A stretch of 64,000 nucleotides of DNA from IMG/VR virus record IMGVR_UViG_3300032722_000006, positions 81,284 through 145,283 of that record; one strand, given 5' to 3'. Below are positions 6,264 to 14,029 of this stretch, in pieces (position 1 is the stretch's first letter; every line of letters starts with the position of its first letter). Source of the DNA: a virus. The position numbers and the translations under genes are program-made. The notes under the pieces were generated by a model. The model did no database searches. It was not told the DNA's origin and saw only the letters and a list, made by a program, of their open reading frames with translations.

Positions 6264-6345
6264 TGAGTCGAGAGAGGGAGTCGGACCCACATGCCCTTCA
6301 GATGCCTACGACATCGTCCGGGCGGCCCGTGTTGGAACACGTGCT
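6264..6345 (-). pseudogene. Degenerate tRNA-like segment
   Basis: The 3' acceptor and T-arm region (GTGGG, TCCGACT, CCCTC, TCTCGAC on the minus strand) resemble the adjacent tRNA-Cys, but no matching 5' acceptor strand or clean anticodon arm is found in the 110 nt upstream. Probably a tRNA remnant or partial duplication. Confidence 0.4.
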
Positions 6346-6391
6346 GTGCCTGCCGGTTACACCACTGAGGATCGTGCCTCAGGCCATGCGT

Positions 6392-7135
6392 TTACTGGGT
6401 CGGAGTCGAGAGTCGGACTTGAACCGACATACAGCTGTTTTGCAGACAGCTCGCTGAATCATTCGCGTACCTCGACGTAAATTGTGCAATTCTTTCTTGA
6501 AGTTGATCAATCGTGATCAATGATTTTGCATTCTTTCGTTGATTCTCTGTGTGACGAACTAGACGACAATTAGCAGGATGTGCTATCAACGTTGGATCGA
6601 TCCCGAATTTGAAACCATCAGCGATCGAAATCAGGTGATCACGTGACACTCCGTTCAAATTTCCTCCTCTGTTAGAGGCTGAATACCACCCGTATTGTTT
6701 AAGCAGATCAAGATCGAAATGCTCTGGGTAGTCATACACGTTGAACGTAAAGAGGCACAAGTACTTGTAACTCTCGCGTGAACTCCGTTGTTCGGCATGA
6801 AATCCCTTGTAGCACTCTACGTTACAAAATCGATGCTTTTGACGTCCTCGACGGCCGTACACACGATTGGGTTTCCCACACAAGTCACACTTGAAATCAT
6901 GTCCGGTAAGCGATCTACCAACGCCCATACCCTTCCTAGGAGAAGGTCGACCCTTCATTGTTTGTCGCGTTTTTTCCCTTGATTCTGCGCTTTGATGACG
7001 ATGATGTGATGCGCAACTCTGTGTGCAGTGTTTGCGTCTCTTTGGAGATTTGAACTGCTTCTCAGTGAGAAGCAGTTCAAACGAACTACCGCATGGACAG
7101 ATGAACGCGTATGACTTACGTGATACCTGATACAC
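6392..7135 (-). CDS. HNH-type homing endonuclease
   Basis: A 247-residue frame with N-terminal cysteine pairs (CPCG, CTQSC, CDLCGK, CNVEC) forming zinc-binding modules, then an HNH-like C-terminal core: GVSRDHLISIADGF, PANCRLVRHTENQRKN near residues 165-205. The domain ends near ITIDQLQERIAQF; the remaining 30 residues are the translation of tRNA-Cys, whose gene lies in the same direction. The start is GTG 7135. The insertion next to a tRNA parallels the two other HNH genes in the tRNA blocks. Confidence 0.78.
   Translation of the reverse strand: MYQVSRKSYAFICPCGSSFELLLTEKQFKSPKRRKHCTQSCASHHRHQSAESREKTRQTMKGRPSPRKGMGVGRSLTGHDFKCDLCGKPNRVYGRRGRQKHRFCNVECYKGFHAEQRSSRESYKYLCLFTFNVYDYPEHFDLDLLKQYGWYSASNRGGNLNGVSRDHLISIADGFKFGIDPTLIAHPANCRLVRHTENQRKNAKSLITIDQLQERIAQFTSRYANDSASCLQNSCMSVQVRLSTPTQ
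6404..6476 (-). tRNA. tRNA-Cys (anticodon GCA)
   Basis: Acceptor GTCGAGG/TCTCGAC, perfect T arm GTCGG/CCGAC and anticodon stem GCTGT/ACAGC; loop reads codon TGC. U73 fits cysteine. The upstream HNH frame runs through it in the sense direction. Confidence 0.93.
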
Positions 7136-7165
7136 GTCAAATTGTAATCTGATGTACCAGATTGT

Positions 7166-7675
7166 TCAAGAAAGCGCTTCCCATTCTTGATTGATGTCAT
7201 CCCATCGCATGATGCGATTGAGAAGCGTTATGTTTAGTCCATCAGTACGTTTGTCGTTTGGATCTGCGTACAATGTTGGGGGGTTGTCATCTTCATCAAC
7301 ACGAAATTGCATTGTGTTCAGAAGCTCTTTGGGAGACATTCGTTGGGGTTGACCACCCAAGCTTCTTAGCATGACGATCCATCTCCTCGCAGCGTTTGGG
7401 AACATCATCAGTACCTGTTCGGGAGTTAGGATTCCTCCGTATGCCGGTGCAGTCGAAACGTTCGGTCCAGCGCTTCTTCCTCGAGGAGCCGGTTCCTTGT
7501 ATGCATCCATGAACGCCTCACTGAGGCCTTCGACGTTGATGTCTCCCACACGAGCAGGATCGTCAAGATCTCGATCGTCTGCATCATCACGGCTGTTCGC
7601 ACCACGTGGCAATCTTGCATGATCCGCGACCGCCTCACGGATTAGGCGCCTGAGCTGCTTCAAGGAAATCTTCAT
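7166..7675 (-). CDS. Protein of unknown function with N-terminal tag (LRRLIREA)
   Basis: A 169-residue protein beginning MKISLKQLRRLIREAV, the short basic amphipathic tag shared by several genes here. A low-complexity Asp/Arg/Pro-rich linker (residues 20-60) follows, then a globular part (LTPEQVLMMFPNAARRWIVMLRSL). The start is 4 nt after ATACTTA, the element that precedes the other tagged genes. The tag is a candidate capsid-targeting signal. The body has no recognised family. Confidence 0.7.
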   Translation of the reverse strand: MKISLKQLRRLIREAVADHARLPRGANSRDDADDRDLDDPARVGDINVEGLSEAFMDAYKEPAPRGRSAGPNVSTAPAYGGILTPEQVLMMFPNAARRWIVMLRSLGGQPQRMSPKELLNTMQFRVDEDDNPPTLYADPNDKRTDGLNITLLNRIMRWDDINQEWEALS

Positions 7676-7679
7676 GTCC

Positions 7680-7686
7680 TAAGTAT
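7680..7686 (-). promoter_or_regulatory. Late-type promoter element ATACTTA
   Basis: GAATACTTA lies 4 nt before ATG 7675 and overlaps nothing coding. Confidence 0.6.
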
Positions 7687-7692
7687 TCGTTG

Positions 7693-7764
7693 TCCACACA
7701 GTTGGAGTTGAACCAACACCTCCGGGGCTTCACTCCGGCGCGCGACCACCTACGCAATGTGTGG
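7693..7764 (-). tRNA. tRNA-Phe-like (anticodon GAA)
   Basis: Acceptor CCACACA/TGTGTGG and T arm GTTGG/CCAAC are perfect. The loop reads codon TTC, but the innermost anticodon pair is A-C. A second, cleaner Phe tRNA follows at once. Confidence 0.75.
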
Positions 7765-7768
7765 ATAG

Positions 7769-7841
7769 CGGTGAAGGTCGGAATTGAACCGACGCGACCC
7801 TGCTCTTCAGGCAGGTGCTCTACCAACTGAGCTACTTCACC
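7769..7841 (-). tRNA. tRNA-Phe (anticodon GAA)
   Basis: Perfect acceptor GGTGAAG/CTTCACC, T arm GTCGG/CCGAC and anticodon stem CCTGC/GCAGG; loop CTGAAGA. Confidence 0.9.
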
Positions 7842-7851
7842 ATGTTTCTGG

Positions 7852-7924
7852 AGCTAGCAGTGGGAGTCGAACCCACGTGTTCCTCTTTACGGGAGAGGGG
7901 CGCCTGCCTCTGCGCTATGCTAGC
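7852..7924 (-). tRNA. tRNA-Thr (anticodon CGU), C33
   Basis: Perfect acceptor GCTAGCA/TGCTAGC and anticodon stem CCTCT/AGAGG; loop CCCGTAA has C33. U73 as in the other Thr tRNAs. Strongly similar to tRNA-Thr(GGU) at 6189. Confidence 0.88.
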
Positions 7925-7932
7925 ATACGTTG

Positions 7933-8005
7933 TCAGGGTCGTGGGACTCGAACCCACATTCTCTCGCGTCCGAGGCGAGCGGGGCTCCATATCCCCTTCA
8001 CCCTG
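7933..8005 (-). tRNA. tRNA-Pro (anticodon CGG)
   Basis: T arm GTGGG/CCCAC and anticodon stem CTCGC/GCGAG are perfect; loop reads codon CCG. Last acceptor pair is G-G. Confidence 0.9.
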
Positions 8006-8009
8006 ATGG

Positions 8010-8084
8010 TCGGAATGGCGGGAGTTGAACCCACGATCTCTCGTCCCCCAGACGAGCGCGATAACCAGGCTTCGCTACATTCCG
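8010..8084 (-). tRNA. tRNA-Pro (anticodon GGG)
   Basis: Perfect acceptor CGGAATG/CATTCCG and anticodon stem CTCGT/ACGAG; loop reads codon CCC. The conserved U8-A9-G10 of this tRNA also serves as the TAG stop of the upstream protein gene. Confidence 0.92.
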
Positions 8085-8869
8085 ATGATTGCTTTCGGGA
8101 ATCTCTTCTTGGCGTATTCGAGCCACTCGTACCTCACCTGAACAAGTACGTTACGAATTTCGACTGCATCACAGCCTTTCTTGACCGCCGCCGTAGCGAG
8201 TTCATCAAGATGTTCATCGATGACCTTGATGAAGGGTCTCCGCGTACGCTTGGCGAGGTGATAAAATCCTGCGACGAACGCTTCTTTTTCTGCGTCAGAG
8301 AGCATGTACCTTGCGAAAGTCCTAGGACTGTTCCATACGCTGTCTGGGATTGACATCAAGTCCTGGCTAGCTTGAATTCCTCCGAGCAATTTTTCGTCCG
8401 ACTGGACAGAGTGTTCAAACTCGTGCCTGATGACCTCGTACGATTGTTGCTGGATCATCGAGAGGTGTTGAGGCTTCATGATTCCTGTCGTTGAATCGAC
8501 AAAAATCTTGATGGAGAGCAGGTCCTTGATGGGAGACCATCCTCCTGATATTCCGACCTTGTCGACCGGAGCAGGCTTGTTGAGCAAGTAGATCATTAGT
8601 TGCACCGTCATCGCAGGAGGTGCGTTCGGATCGGTTCCCAAGGCCCGTGATCTTTCACGACGACCTTCGGGTGTTCCGAACCAGTCCTGCCTCTTCATGA
8701 ATGCCGGCCACGACTGCAGGTACTTCATGTTGATGCCGCCTTGCTTGTTGACCTTGTCCATCACCTTCTTGCATGCACGGATCAATTTCTGCGTCACCAT
8801 CCTCGTGAACGAGTCGATCTTTGATTCTGCAAGAAGCTCAATGACGACCTGTTCGTACAACGTATGCAT
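8075..8869 (-). CDS. Putative zinc metallopeptidase-like protein
   Basis: A 264-residue protein with the motif VIRHEFEHSVQSDE near residue 155, an H-E-x-x-H type site (HEFEH) expected to bind zinc. It begins MHTLYEQVVIELLAESK, which loosely resembles the phage's N-terminal tag. The start at ATG 8869 is 5 nt after ATAGTTA, pointing to late expression; the ATG at 8887 lies inside the promoter. The stop codon lies within the 5' end of tRNA-Pro(GGG). The substrate is unknown; head maturation or entry proteolysis are possibilities. Confidence 0.65.
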   Translation of the reverse strand: MHTLYEQVVIELLAESKIDSFTRMVTQKLIRACKKVMDKVNKQGGINMKYLQSWPAFMKRQDWFGTPEGRRERSRALGTDPNAPPAMTVQLMIYLLNKPAPVDKVGISGGWSPIKDLLSIKIFVDSTTGIMKPQHLSMIQQQSYEVIRHEFEHSVQSDEKLLGGIQASQDLMSIPDSVWNSPRTFARYMLSDAEKEAFVAGFYHLAKRTRRPFIKVIDEHLDELATAAVKKGCDAVEIRNVLVQVRYEWLEYAKKRFPKAIIGM

Positions 8870-8874
8870 GAATG

Positions 8875-8881
8875 TAACTAT
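8875..8881 (-). promoter_or_regulatory. Late-type promoter element ATAGTTA
   Basis: GAATAGTTAC lies 5 nt before ATG 8869 and fixes the start of the metallopeptidase-like gene. Confidence 0.55.
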
Positions 8882-8890
8882 TCTCATCTG

Positions 8891-8963
8891 TCGGGGTGGT
8901 GGGACTCGAACCCACGGCAGCCTGCTTGTAAGGCAGGTGATCTAGCCGCTGATCTACACCCCG
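8891..8963 (-). tRNA. tRNA-Val (anticodon UAC)
   Basis: Perfect acceptor CGGGGTG/CACCCCG, T arm GTGGG/CCCAC and anticodon stem CCTGC/GCAGG; loop reads codon GTA. Confidence 0.94.
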
Positions 8964-8969
8964 ATTGTG

Positions 8970-9040
8970 TCAACGCGCCGGGATTCGAACCCGGGTTTCC
9001 TGCTTGTGATGCAGGCGCTCTGCCGTTGAGCTACGCATTG
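8970..9040 (-). tRNA. tRNA-Val (anticodon CAC)
   Basis: Acceptor CAATGCG/CGCGTTG with one G-U pair, T arm CCGGG/CCCGG, loop reading codon GTG. Confidence 0.9.
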
Positions 9041-9043
9041 AAA

Positions 9044-9066
9044 GGAACGCAAGTTGTCAATGAACG
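9044..9066 (-). repeat. 23-nt element upstream of a tRNA, copy 1
   Basis: Identical to 29167-29189. On the minus strand it contains TTGACAACTTG and ends 3 nt before the 5' end of tRNA-Val(CAC). It could be a promoter element or a processing signal. Confidence 0.7.
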
Positions 9067-9092
9067 GGAACGTCATACTGGCGTTCCATCCG

Positions 9093-9166
9093 TCAGCGAG
9101 GGGAGATTCGAACTCCCGAAAACCTGTATCCAAAACAGGTGCCCTAGGCCTCTAGGCGACTCGCTG
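9093..9166 (-). tRNA. tRNA-Pro (anticodon UGG)
   Basis: Perfect acceptor CAGCGAG/CTCGCTG, T arm GGGAG/CTCCC and anticodon stem CCTGT/ACAGG; loop reads codon CCA. Confidence 0.94.
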
Positions 9167-9366
9167 GTCTACTTCTGTCTTCCGTCGGGAGTCTCTTCCC
9201 GGCTAGCCACTTTCAACCCTTTAAGGGGCGTGGCAATCGAAACGGCAGTACGCCTGAGGTATGGGACGTAAGGCAACAGACGCTTCCGCGCCGTTCGCTC
9301 TCACTCGTCCTACCTGTTAGCATACTCGACATCATTTGAATGACTCGTTTCGTAATCTATCTATGG
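9167..9366. other. Gene-free interval between tRNAs
   Basis: Two hundred bases without a convincing frame or tRNA. On the plus strand there is a hairpin CGGGA-GTCTC-TTCCCG near 9186-9202; no U-tract follows it on either strand. Confidence 0.4.
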
Positions 9367-9441
9367 TGATCCCAAGGGGATTCGAACCCCTATTTCTGCG
9401 ATGAGAACGCAGCTGCCTAAGCCGTTAGCAATGATGGGACC
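9367..9441 (-). tRNA. tRNA-Glu (anticodon CUC)
   Basis: Acceptor GGTCCCA/TGGGATC, T arm AGGGG/CCCCT and anticodon stem CTGCG/CGCAG; loop reads codon GAG. Last tRNA of the first block in plus-strand order. An ATACTCA resembling the late element lies about 10 nt upstream. Confidence 0.92.
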
Positions 9442-9500
9442 GTCGTGAGTATACATTACCCTCTTCAAGAAGAGGTGTACACGGAAAACGCTTCACACGT

Positions 9501-9773
9501 TCACTTTGTTATGGGCTGTTTCACTATCTTCAACAATGCACCCTGTGTCCATCCACTTCCGTCAGGCCCAAGAACGTACACGTCACGGCCATCAAGTCCC
9601 TTGACGGCGATGACCAACGCAACGTTTCCAACCTTGAGCTTTGCAATGTGACGCAGATCCTTGCCGAAATATGCGCCGCCGGGCATGTTCGTCAGTTCAA
9701 TCTCTCCATTGTCAGAAGTTGCTGACCATTCATGGGGCGTGACGAGTTGACCTGCCTTGAACAGTGATGTCAT
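9501..9773 (-). CDS. Hypothetical protein, beta-rich
   Basis: A 90-residue protein with an SH3/KOW-like pattern: FKAGQLVTPHEWS then KVGNVALVIAVKGLDGRDVYVLGPDG. No family is assigned. The start overlaps the upstream stop (ATGA), so it is coupled to the two-helix membrane protein. Confidence 0.65.
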   Translation of the reverse strand: MTSLFKAGQLVTPHEWSATSDNGEIELTNMPGGAYFGKDLRHIAKLKVGNVALVIAVKGLDGRDVYVLGPDGSGWTQGALLKIVKQPITK

Positions 9774-10033
9774 TCTTCGTCGTTGCCGTCCTTCTCCTTC
9801 TTACTTAGGATCGTCTCCAGCGCTGCGAGACCTTCGTTGAGAATCTTCGAACACGTCCAGATCAGCGACGTAATGACGAAGATGATGACAGCCTTCTCAC
9901 CCTTGCCGGCGCAGTCGACCACCATTCCAGCAATGACGATGAGCATGAAGGCGACCTTGATGAAGACACCGAAAGTGCCTCCGAACAAAGGGTTTTCGGG
10001 ATCGTGAGGGTGAGGCTTAGGCATGATGTTCAT
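9770..10033 (-). CDS. Small membrane protein with two transmembrane helices
   Basis: An 87-residue protein with hydrophobic segments at about residues 23-42 and 48-66 and a charged tail ending KKEKDGNDEE. A GGAGG Shine-Dalgarno lies 9 nt before ATG 10033. It follows the VWA gene by 6 nt, probably in one operon. Function unknown. Confidence 0.75.
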   Translation of the reverse strand: MNIMPKPHPHDPENPLFGGTFGVFIKVAFMLIVIAGMVVDCAGKGEKAVIIFVITSLIWTCSKILNEGLAALETILSKKEKDGNDEE

Positions 10034-10039
10034 GATGAA

Positions 10040-11554
10040 TTACCTCCATGCGCCCGTCATGGGCCGTTCCTTGCTGAGAAAGATCTGAATCTCGTTCGAC
10101 GGGAAGTGAAGATTGCATCCTTGGCCGAGAACCCAACCCCGACGAACGCGGCTCGACTCAGGCGCAGGTGCCTGACCGTCAGTCATGATTAGCATTCCGT
10201 CCCACCGACCACGATTCTTCGTGCTGTTCACGACCTTCGTGGGAGCGTCAAAATTCGTTCCGCCGCTCTTGACGCGGGTGAGTAGCGGGTTCGTGCCCTT
10301 TTTCCATTCGAAGATGTCCTTGTCACTGCAACTGCAGTCGAACGGGAGGATCGAGATGTCGACCTTCTTCGTAAGCTGCGTCAATTCAGCAAAGAACATC
10401 TCAAGCATCTCATTGCCTACAGAACCTGACATGTCGATTGCAACGATAAGCTTTGCAACGTACCCTCTCTTGAGACCCGGGTGGATGTACGGGTAGCGCC
10501 TATTGATGCGCTTGATCGACGTTGTCCGTGTTCCGCGAACAAGCATGCCAACGAACTGCCTGAGAACTCCCCGCCAGTCGACGATGTTCGACACTGAGCG
10601 ACGAATCTGCTCACGGATGTCCATCGGAATCGATCCCCAACCTTCGGTCTGGCTGTCTGCGTGGCGCACAGCCTTCTCAACGAGCGACTTGCGCTTTCCC
10701 TCGATGTACTCACGTTCTTCTTCGGTGATGTTCTTCCACGCGCTGTGATCGTCCATCGATGGGATCGCAACGTAGATGTCACCTCCACTGCCGGCATCGC
10801 CTTCACCACCATCGTCCGATTGTTCCTCACCTCCCGGACCAGGATCGCCTTTTCCCGGATCGCCATCATTTCCGGGCGAGCCTTTTCCCTTGCCACCTTT
10901 TCCCGGTTTCTTTCCCTTCCTTTTCGACTTTGAGTTCGACTGCATCTTCAGGTACTCATTGAAGTAGTACTCTGACGACATCAAAGGAGGAAGTCCTACG
11001 ATGAAGTCCGCGAGCTCATTCGTCGCTTCCTGCTGCCACTTGGGCAACGTATCGAAGATCTCAGGATCGATCCACGGGCGTTGACCAGGGACGAGGGCAC
11101 ACCTCGGAAGCGGTCGTGCGACCTCGCCTGGTTTCAGGTCGCGAGGCATCTCAGCGCTCTTCACGATCAGAGAATCGATGCCGCAATCTGTGGCGATGTT
11201 CCAACCGTCGGAGGGTTCACGAACACGAGCGCTCAGGTGACCGAAGACGATGTGATCGAGCTCGTGCTCGATAACGCCCTGAATCTCCCAGTTGGTGAGT
11301 CGCTCCATCTTCCTGACACGCTTTTTCTTGTCGTGCGGGCTGACCCACTCACCGCCGGTCATGAACGTCGGATTCACGAACAGCACGAGCTCATCTGCAG
11401 ACTTGTCGTAGCAGACAGCGGCTGTCGGAATGTCAAACGTGAAATGCTTGTGAATGTGACGCGACAACTCCGAATAGAACGGATTGTTAGCGAGGAACGG
11501 GATCAGGTGACGTGACAGGTTGAAGTCGACTTTGTCATCGCATACCGTGAACAT
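10040..11554 (-). CDS. VWA-like domain protein with metallopeptidase-like N-domain
   Basis: A 504-residue protein. The N-terminal part contains IQGVIEHELDHIVFGH near residue 100 (HExxH) in a DUF2201-like setting. A low-complexity Gly/Lys/Asp linker (about 210-265) follows, then a von Willebrand A-like domain with the MIDAS motif DMSGS near residue 375 and LIMTDG later. Such proteins pair with MoxR-type AAA+ ATPases; the matching ATPase is at 20513-21748. Together they may act as a metal-dependent chaperone that remodels or loads a partner. Start fixed by a leaderless promoter (GTGAAC, 18, TAGGAT, 6). Confidence 0.85.
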   Translation of the reverse strand: MFTVCDDKVDFNLSRHLIPFLANNPFYSELSRHIHKHFTFDIPTAAVCYDKSADELVLFVNPTFMTGGEWVSPHDKKKRVRKMERLTNWEIQGVIEHELDHIVFGHLSARVREPSDGWNIATDCGIDSLIVKSAEMPRDLKPGEVARPLPRCALVPGQRPWIDPEIFDTLPKWQQEATNELADFIVGLPPLMSSEYYFNEYLKMQSNSKSKRKGKKPGKGGKGKGSPGNDGDPGKGDPGPGGEEQSDDGGEGDAGSGGDIYVAIPSMDDHSAWKNITEEEREYIEGKRKSLVEKAVRHADSQTEGWGSIPMDIREQIRRSVSNIVDWRGVLRQFVGMLVRGTRTTSIKRINRRYPYIHPGLKRGYVAKLIVAIDMSGSVGNEMLEMFFAELTQLTKKVDISILPFDCSCSDKDIFEWKKGTNPLLTRVKSGGTNFDAPTKVVNSTKNRGRWDGMLIMTDGQAPAPESSRVRRGWVLGQGCNLHFPSNEIQIFLSKERPMTGAWR

Positions 11555-11590
11555 GATTGTATCCTACCACTTTCGTTGAACGAGGTTCAC
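11555..11590 (-). promoter_or_regulatory. Leaderless-type promoter
   Basis: GTGAAC, 18 nt, TAGGAT, 6 nt, ATG 11554. Confidence 0.75.
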
Positions 11591-11592
11591 TG

Positions 11593-11814
11593 TCACGCCT
11601 TCGCTGTCCAGGCGCACCCACCGATAAAACCAACGATCCCAACGATGATCATCGACGGGAAGAAGTCAATATTCAGCAGGAACACAAGTGGGAAGCCGAC
11701 GACGAAGTACGATGCAAAACAGCTCATGAGTACGTACGTTGCGTACTTGAAACCCGACGGAAACATCGAGCTCAACGCTGCACACACGAGCAAAAGTTCA
11801 AGCACGCCTGTCAT
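11593..11814 (-). CDS. Small membrane protein
   Basis: A 73-residue very hydrophobic protein with two or three helices (VLELLLVCAALSSM; TYVLMSCFASYFVVGFPLVF; SMIIVGIVGFIGG). Own promoter: GTGCAA, 17 nt, TAATAT, 6 nt, ATG. Function unknown. Confidence 0.75.
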   Translation of the reverse strand: MTGVLELLLVCAALSSMFPSGFKYATYVLMSCFASYFVVGFPLVFLLNIDFFPSMIIVGIVGFIGGCAWTAKA

Positions 11815-11849
11815 GGTCTGATATTACCATGGCTGTCTAGGCATTGCAC
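11815..11849 (-). promoter_or_regulatory. Leaderless-type promoter
   Basis: GTGCAA, 17 nt, TAATAT, 6 nt, ATG 11814. Confidence 0.75.
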
Positions 11850-11951
11850 TGACCACTTAGGTGGTCTTGGGCGGCCCACCGTTGCCCTCACGTGGGCCTT
11901 TTGGGTCCAAGACAGGGTATCCTACCACCTGCCCGGGCAATTGTCTGTGGG

Positions 11952-12395
11952 TCAATGAAGTGTAAGAATGATCGCAATGGGCACGAGGCACACAAGATGG
12001 AAGATTTGGTCCATCGTGATGACGAGAATGGCCCCTACGGGCGTCGACATCATTGCAATCATTGCGGACTTGTCGTCAATTCTCGTATCATCGAACGCAG
12101 GGTGATGTCGCACGTGCTTCGCCCACCACATGACAGGCCTGTAACTGTCAATGAAAAAGTGCGTGAAGAACAGGATGCAGATGACTGCAACACATGCAAA
12201 GACGTTGATGTTCAGAGCGCATGCCCACGCCGGAAAGAACAGCAACGTGTACTCAGCGCAGTGCCGAGCTCGAACACGAGCGTCCTGTGACTTGGCAATT
12301 GCCATCTTGTGCGACTGAAACGTCCAATCAACAAAGAAGTGCCAGAGCATGAGAAGCGAGAACAATCCGCCTACTTCAGAGAAGTACCTGGTCAT
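11952..12395 (-). CDS. DUF3307-like membrane protein
   Basis: A 147-residue integral membrane protein with the conserved histidines of the DUF3307 family: LWHFFVDWTFQSH near residue 20, RARHCAEYTLLFF near 43, FFTHFFIDSYRP near 78 and a terminal MDQIFHL. Seen in bacteria and phages, biochemical role unknown. The start overlaps the stop of the upstream gene (ATGA). Confidence 0.75.
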   Translation of the reverse strand: MTRYFSEVGGLFSLLMLWHFFVDWTFQSHKMAIAKSQDARVRARHCAEYTLLFFPAWACALNINVFACVAVICILFFTHFFIDSYRPVMWWAKHVRHHPAFDDTRIDDKSAMIAMMSTPVGAILVITMDQIFHLVCLVPIAIILTLH

Positions 12396-12661
12396 GTGTC
12401 CTTCTTCTTTGCAATGTTCGAACGTGGTTGACCAAGCTTGAGGTTGCCACTTTTCTGTCGTTGGAGGCGATTGACCTTGAACTTCTCGCCCTTGTAGACG
12501 ATCGTCTGGTTGCCCACGTCATCGTTCATGACAGTCCGTGTCACGCTCTCCTCAATCAGATCACCCGTCTTCAGCTCGACAACGTCAAACGTCACCTTCC
12601 AATGGTTCTCAGCGCGAGCGGTGCTCTCACCTGCCGGGCACATCTTGGGAGAGTAACCCAT
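12392..12661 (-). CDS. Hypothetical protein
   Basis: An 89-residue protein with a predicted beta-sheet centre (HWKVTFDVVELKTGDLIEES). The start ATG overlaps the RNA-ligase stop as TGATG, so translation is coupled to the ligase. No family recognised. Confidence 0.7.
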   Translation of the reverse strand: MGYSPKMCPAGESTARAENHWKVTFDVVELKTGDLIEESVTRTVMNDDVGNQTIVYKGEKFKVNRLQRQKSGNLKLGQPRSNIAKKKDT

Positions 12662-13533
12662 CAACCGCCTTTATTCTCGTAGAGGGAAGTCTGGACATGC
12701 TTACGGAACAGATCTGACGTCCTCTTCCCGATCGCCTTTCGCGCGTCCTTCGAGTCGACGATCTCACCTGCACCTTCACGGGTGACGTCCTCGACCATCG
12801 CGACGATGACATCCTTCATGCGATCGAGACCGATCCCGGGATCGAGCTTGTCGAGGACGTGCTGCAACCGCGTAGGTGTGACCCACTCGTTCGCGATATC
12901 ATCAGCAGCCTCGAGCACCGCTAGCTTCGCAGGGTCGCCGACCTCGCGAGGCTTCGCTGTCTCACGTTCTTCGGCGCGCTTGTGCTTGCAGATGACGCGA
13001 GACCCGTCGTTCGTCTTGAATTCCTTCACTGGACGCAGTACGACCCCTTCACGGGGTTGATCGCCTTCGATCCCCCTGCGCTTTGCGACGATGGACGGTG
13101 CATCACGCTCAGCGTCGATCGCCTCGAACGTGGACGGGATGCGCTTGTACGGGACGAACTCGAGACCCATGCGCTCGACAATCTGACATGCGTTGTCCTG
13201 GTCGAGCCAGCAGTCGCCCACCTTGACCTCGAACGCAATGAAACACAGCGTCTTTCCGTAGCGCCACGACTGTCCTTGCTGCTTTCCGCCGTACGCCTCA
13301 CCAAAGATCACGATCTCAGGATGACCGATCGCCTCGAAGCCAGCCTTGAGCGCATCAACGTCAAAGATCTTGACGAAGTTATCGTGTTTCTCACCGCCGG
13401 CGAAAAGGTGCACGGTGCCCTCCTTCCACGAGATGTGCGCGGACGTGCCGTGCACCTTCTCAGAAGCAAAGAGTTCCTTGAAAAGGAGGAAGTCTTGTTC
13501 CTTGTATGCGTTCGCAATGTGCATGTATCCCAT
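12661..13533 (-). CDS. RNA ligase
   Basis: A 290-residue protein with the nucleotidyltransferase signature near residue 28: SEKVHGTSAHI, where Lys is the predicted adenylylated residue. Later motifs are IVIFGEAYGG (motif III-like, about 98), FIAFEVKV (IIIa), EGVVLRPVKEF (IV, about 177) and ICKHKRAEER (V). The order and spacing fit the Rnl2-like branch, which seals breaks in duplex or structured RNA, including tRNAs cut by host anticodon nucleases. The C-terminal domain (200-290) is helical. GGAG lies 8 nt before the ATG. Confidence 0.9.
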   Translation of the reverse strand: MGYMHIANAYKEQDFLLFKELFASEKVHGTSAHISWKEGTVHLFAGGEKHDNFVKIFDVDALKAGFEAIGHPEIVIFGEAYGGKQQGQSWRYGKTLCFIAFEVKVGDCWLDQDNACQIVERMGLEFVPYKRIPSTFEAIDAERDAPSIVAKRRGIEGDQPREGVVLRPVKEFKTNDGSRVICKHKRAEERETAKPREVGDPAKLAVLEAADDIANEWVTPTRLQHVLDKLDPGIGLDRMKDVIVAMVEDVTREGAGEIVDSKDARKAIGKRTSDLFRKHVQTSLYENKGG

Positions 13534-13553
13534 AGTGTGTCTCCGTAATGATA

Positions 13554-13808
13554 TTAGATGCCTTCTACCGTGGCTCCGACAGCTGCAAACCTCTCGTATA
13601 GTTCACACGCCTCGCGGCGAGAGACGCAGCGTAGAATGCACACGCGTTCGCCCGCCCGGACTCGATTGTAGGCCTTGATGACGTCAGCCAGAGGCCGAGG
13701 TAGTCTGTTATCACCATGGTGAAATTCCCTGATGAGTTTTAGTATCGCAAGCTTGTCACCGTCGACGCATGTGAGGTACGTATCGAACGTAGGAACAGGA
13801 TCTGGCAA
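13554..13808 (-). CDS. Ribosomal protein L7/L12 C-terminal-domain-like protein
   Basis: An 84-residue protein whose residues 18-84 follow the bL12 C-terminal fold: KLAILKLIRE, PLADVIKAYNRVRAGERVCIL, then SRREACELYERFAAVGATVEGI, matching the SKEEAEE..KLEEAGAKVE end of bL12. That domain recruits translational GTPases to the ribosome, so a free copy may divert or tune them. It lacks the N-terminal dimerisation domain. Only a TTG (13808) is available as start; it overlaps the upstream frame by 70 nt. Confidence 0.7.
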   Translation of the reverse strand: MPDPVPTFDTYLTCVDGDKLAILKLIREFHHGDNRLPRPLADVIKAYNRVRAGERVCILRCVSRREACELYERFAAVGATVEGI

Positions 13809-14011
13809 GATCTCGTACGGACCGGCATCATACGTTCTGCATCATCGTACTCAACGATCTCGTATCGAAGATCCTCATGCGGTGACATCACGTACTTCAT
13901 CGTGAGTGCTTCACACATGACGTCAGCCTTCTCACGCTCCCTTATGCCTTCAGCGATCTTGTGATGACCTATGCGACCTACCCCTGTGCCACTTCTGGAC
14001 TCGACAATCAA
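13739..14011 (-). CDS. Hypothetical protein
   Basis: A 90-residue frame from TTG 14011. The central part (KADVMCEALTMKYVMSPHEDLRYEIVEYD) looks like a genuine small alpha/beta domain. The last 25 residues overlap the L12-like gene in another frame and are of low quality, so the end may be altered by a frameshift. Confidence 0.5.
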   Translation of the reverse strand: MIVESRSGTGVGRIGHHKIAEGIREREKADVMCEALTMKYVMSPHEDLRYEIVEYDDAERMMPVRTRSCQILFLRSIRTSHASTVTSLRY

Positions 14012-14029
14012 AACAGTTTCATGTGTCCC

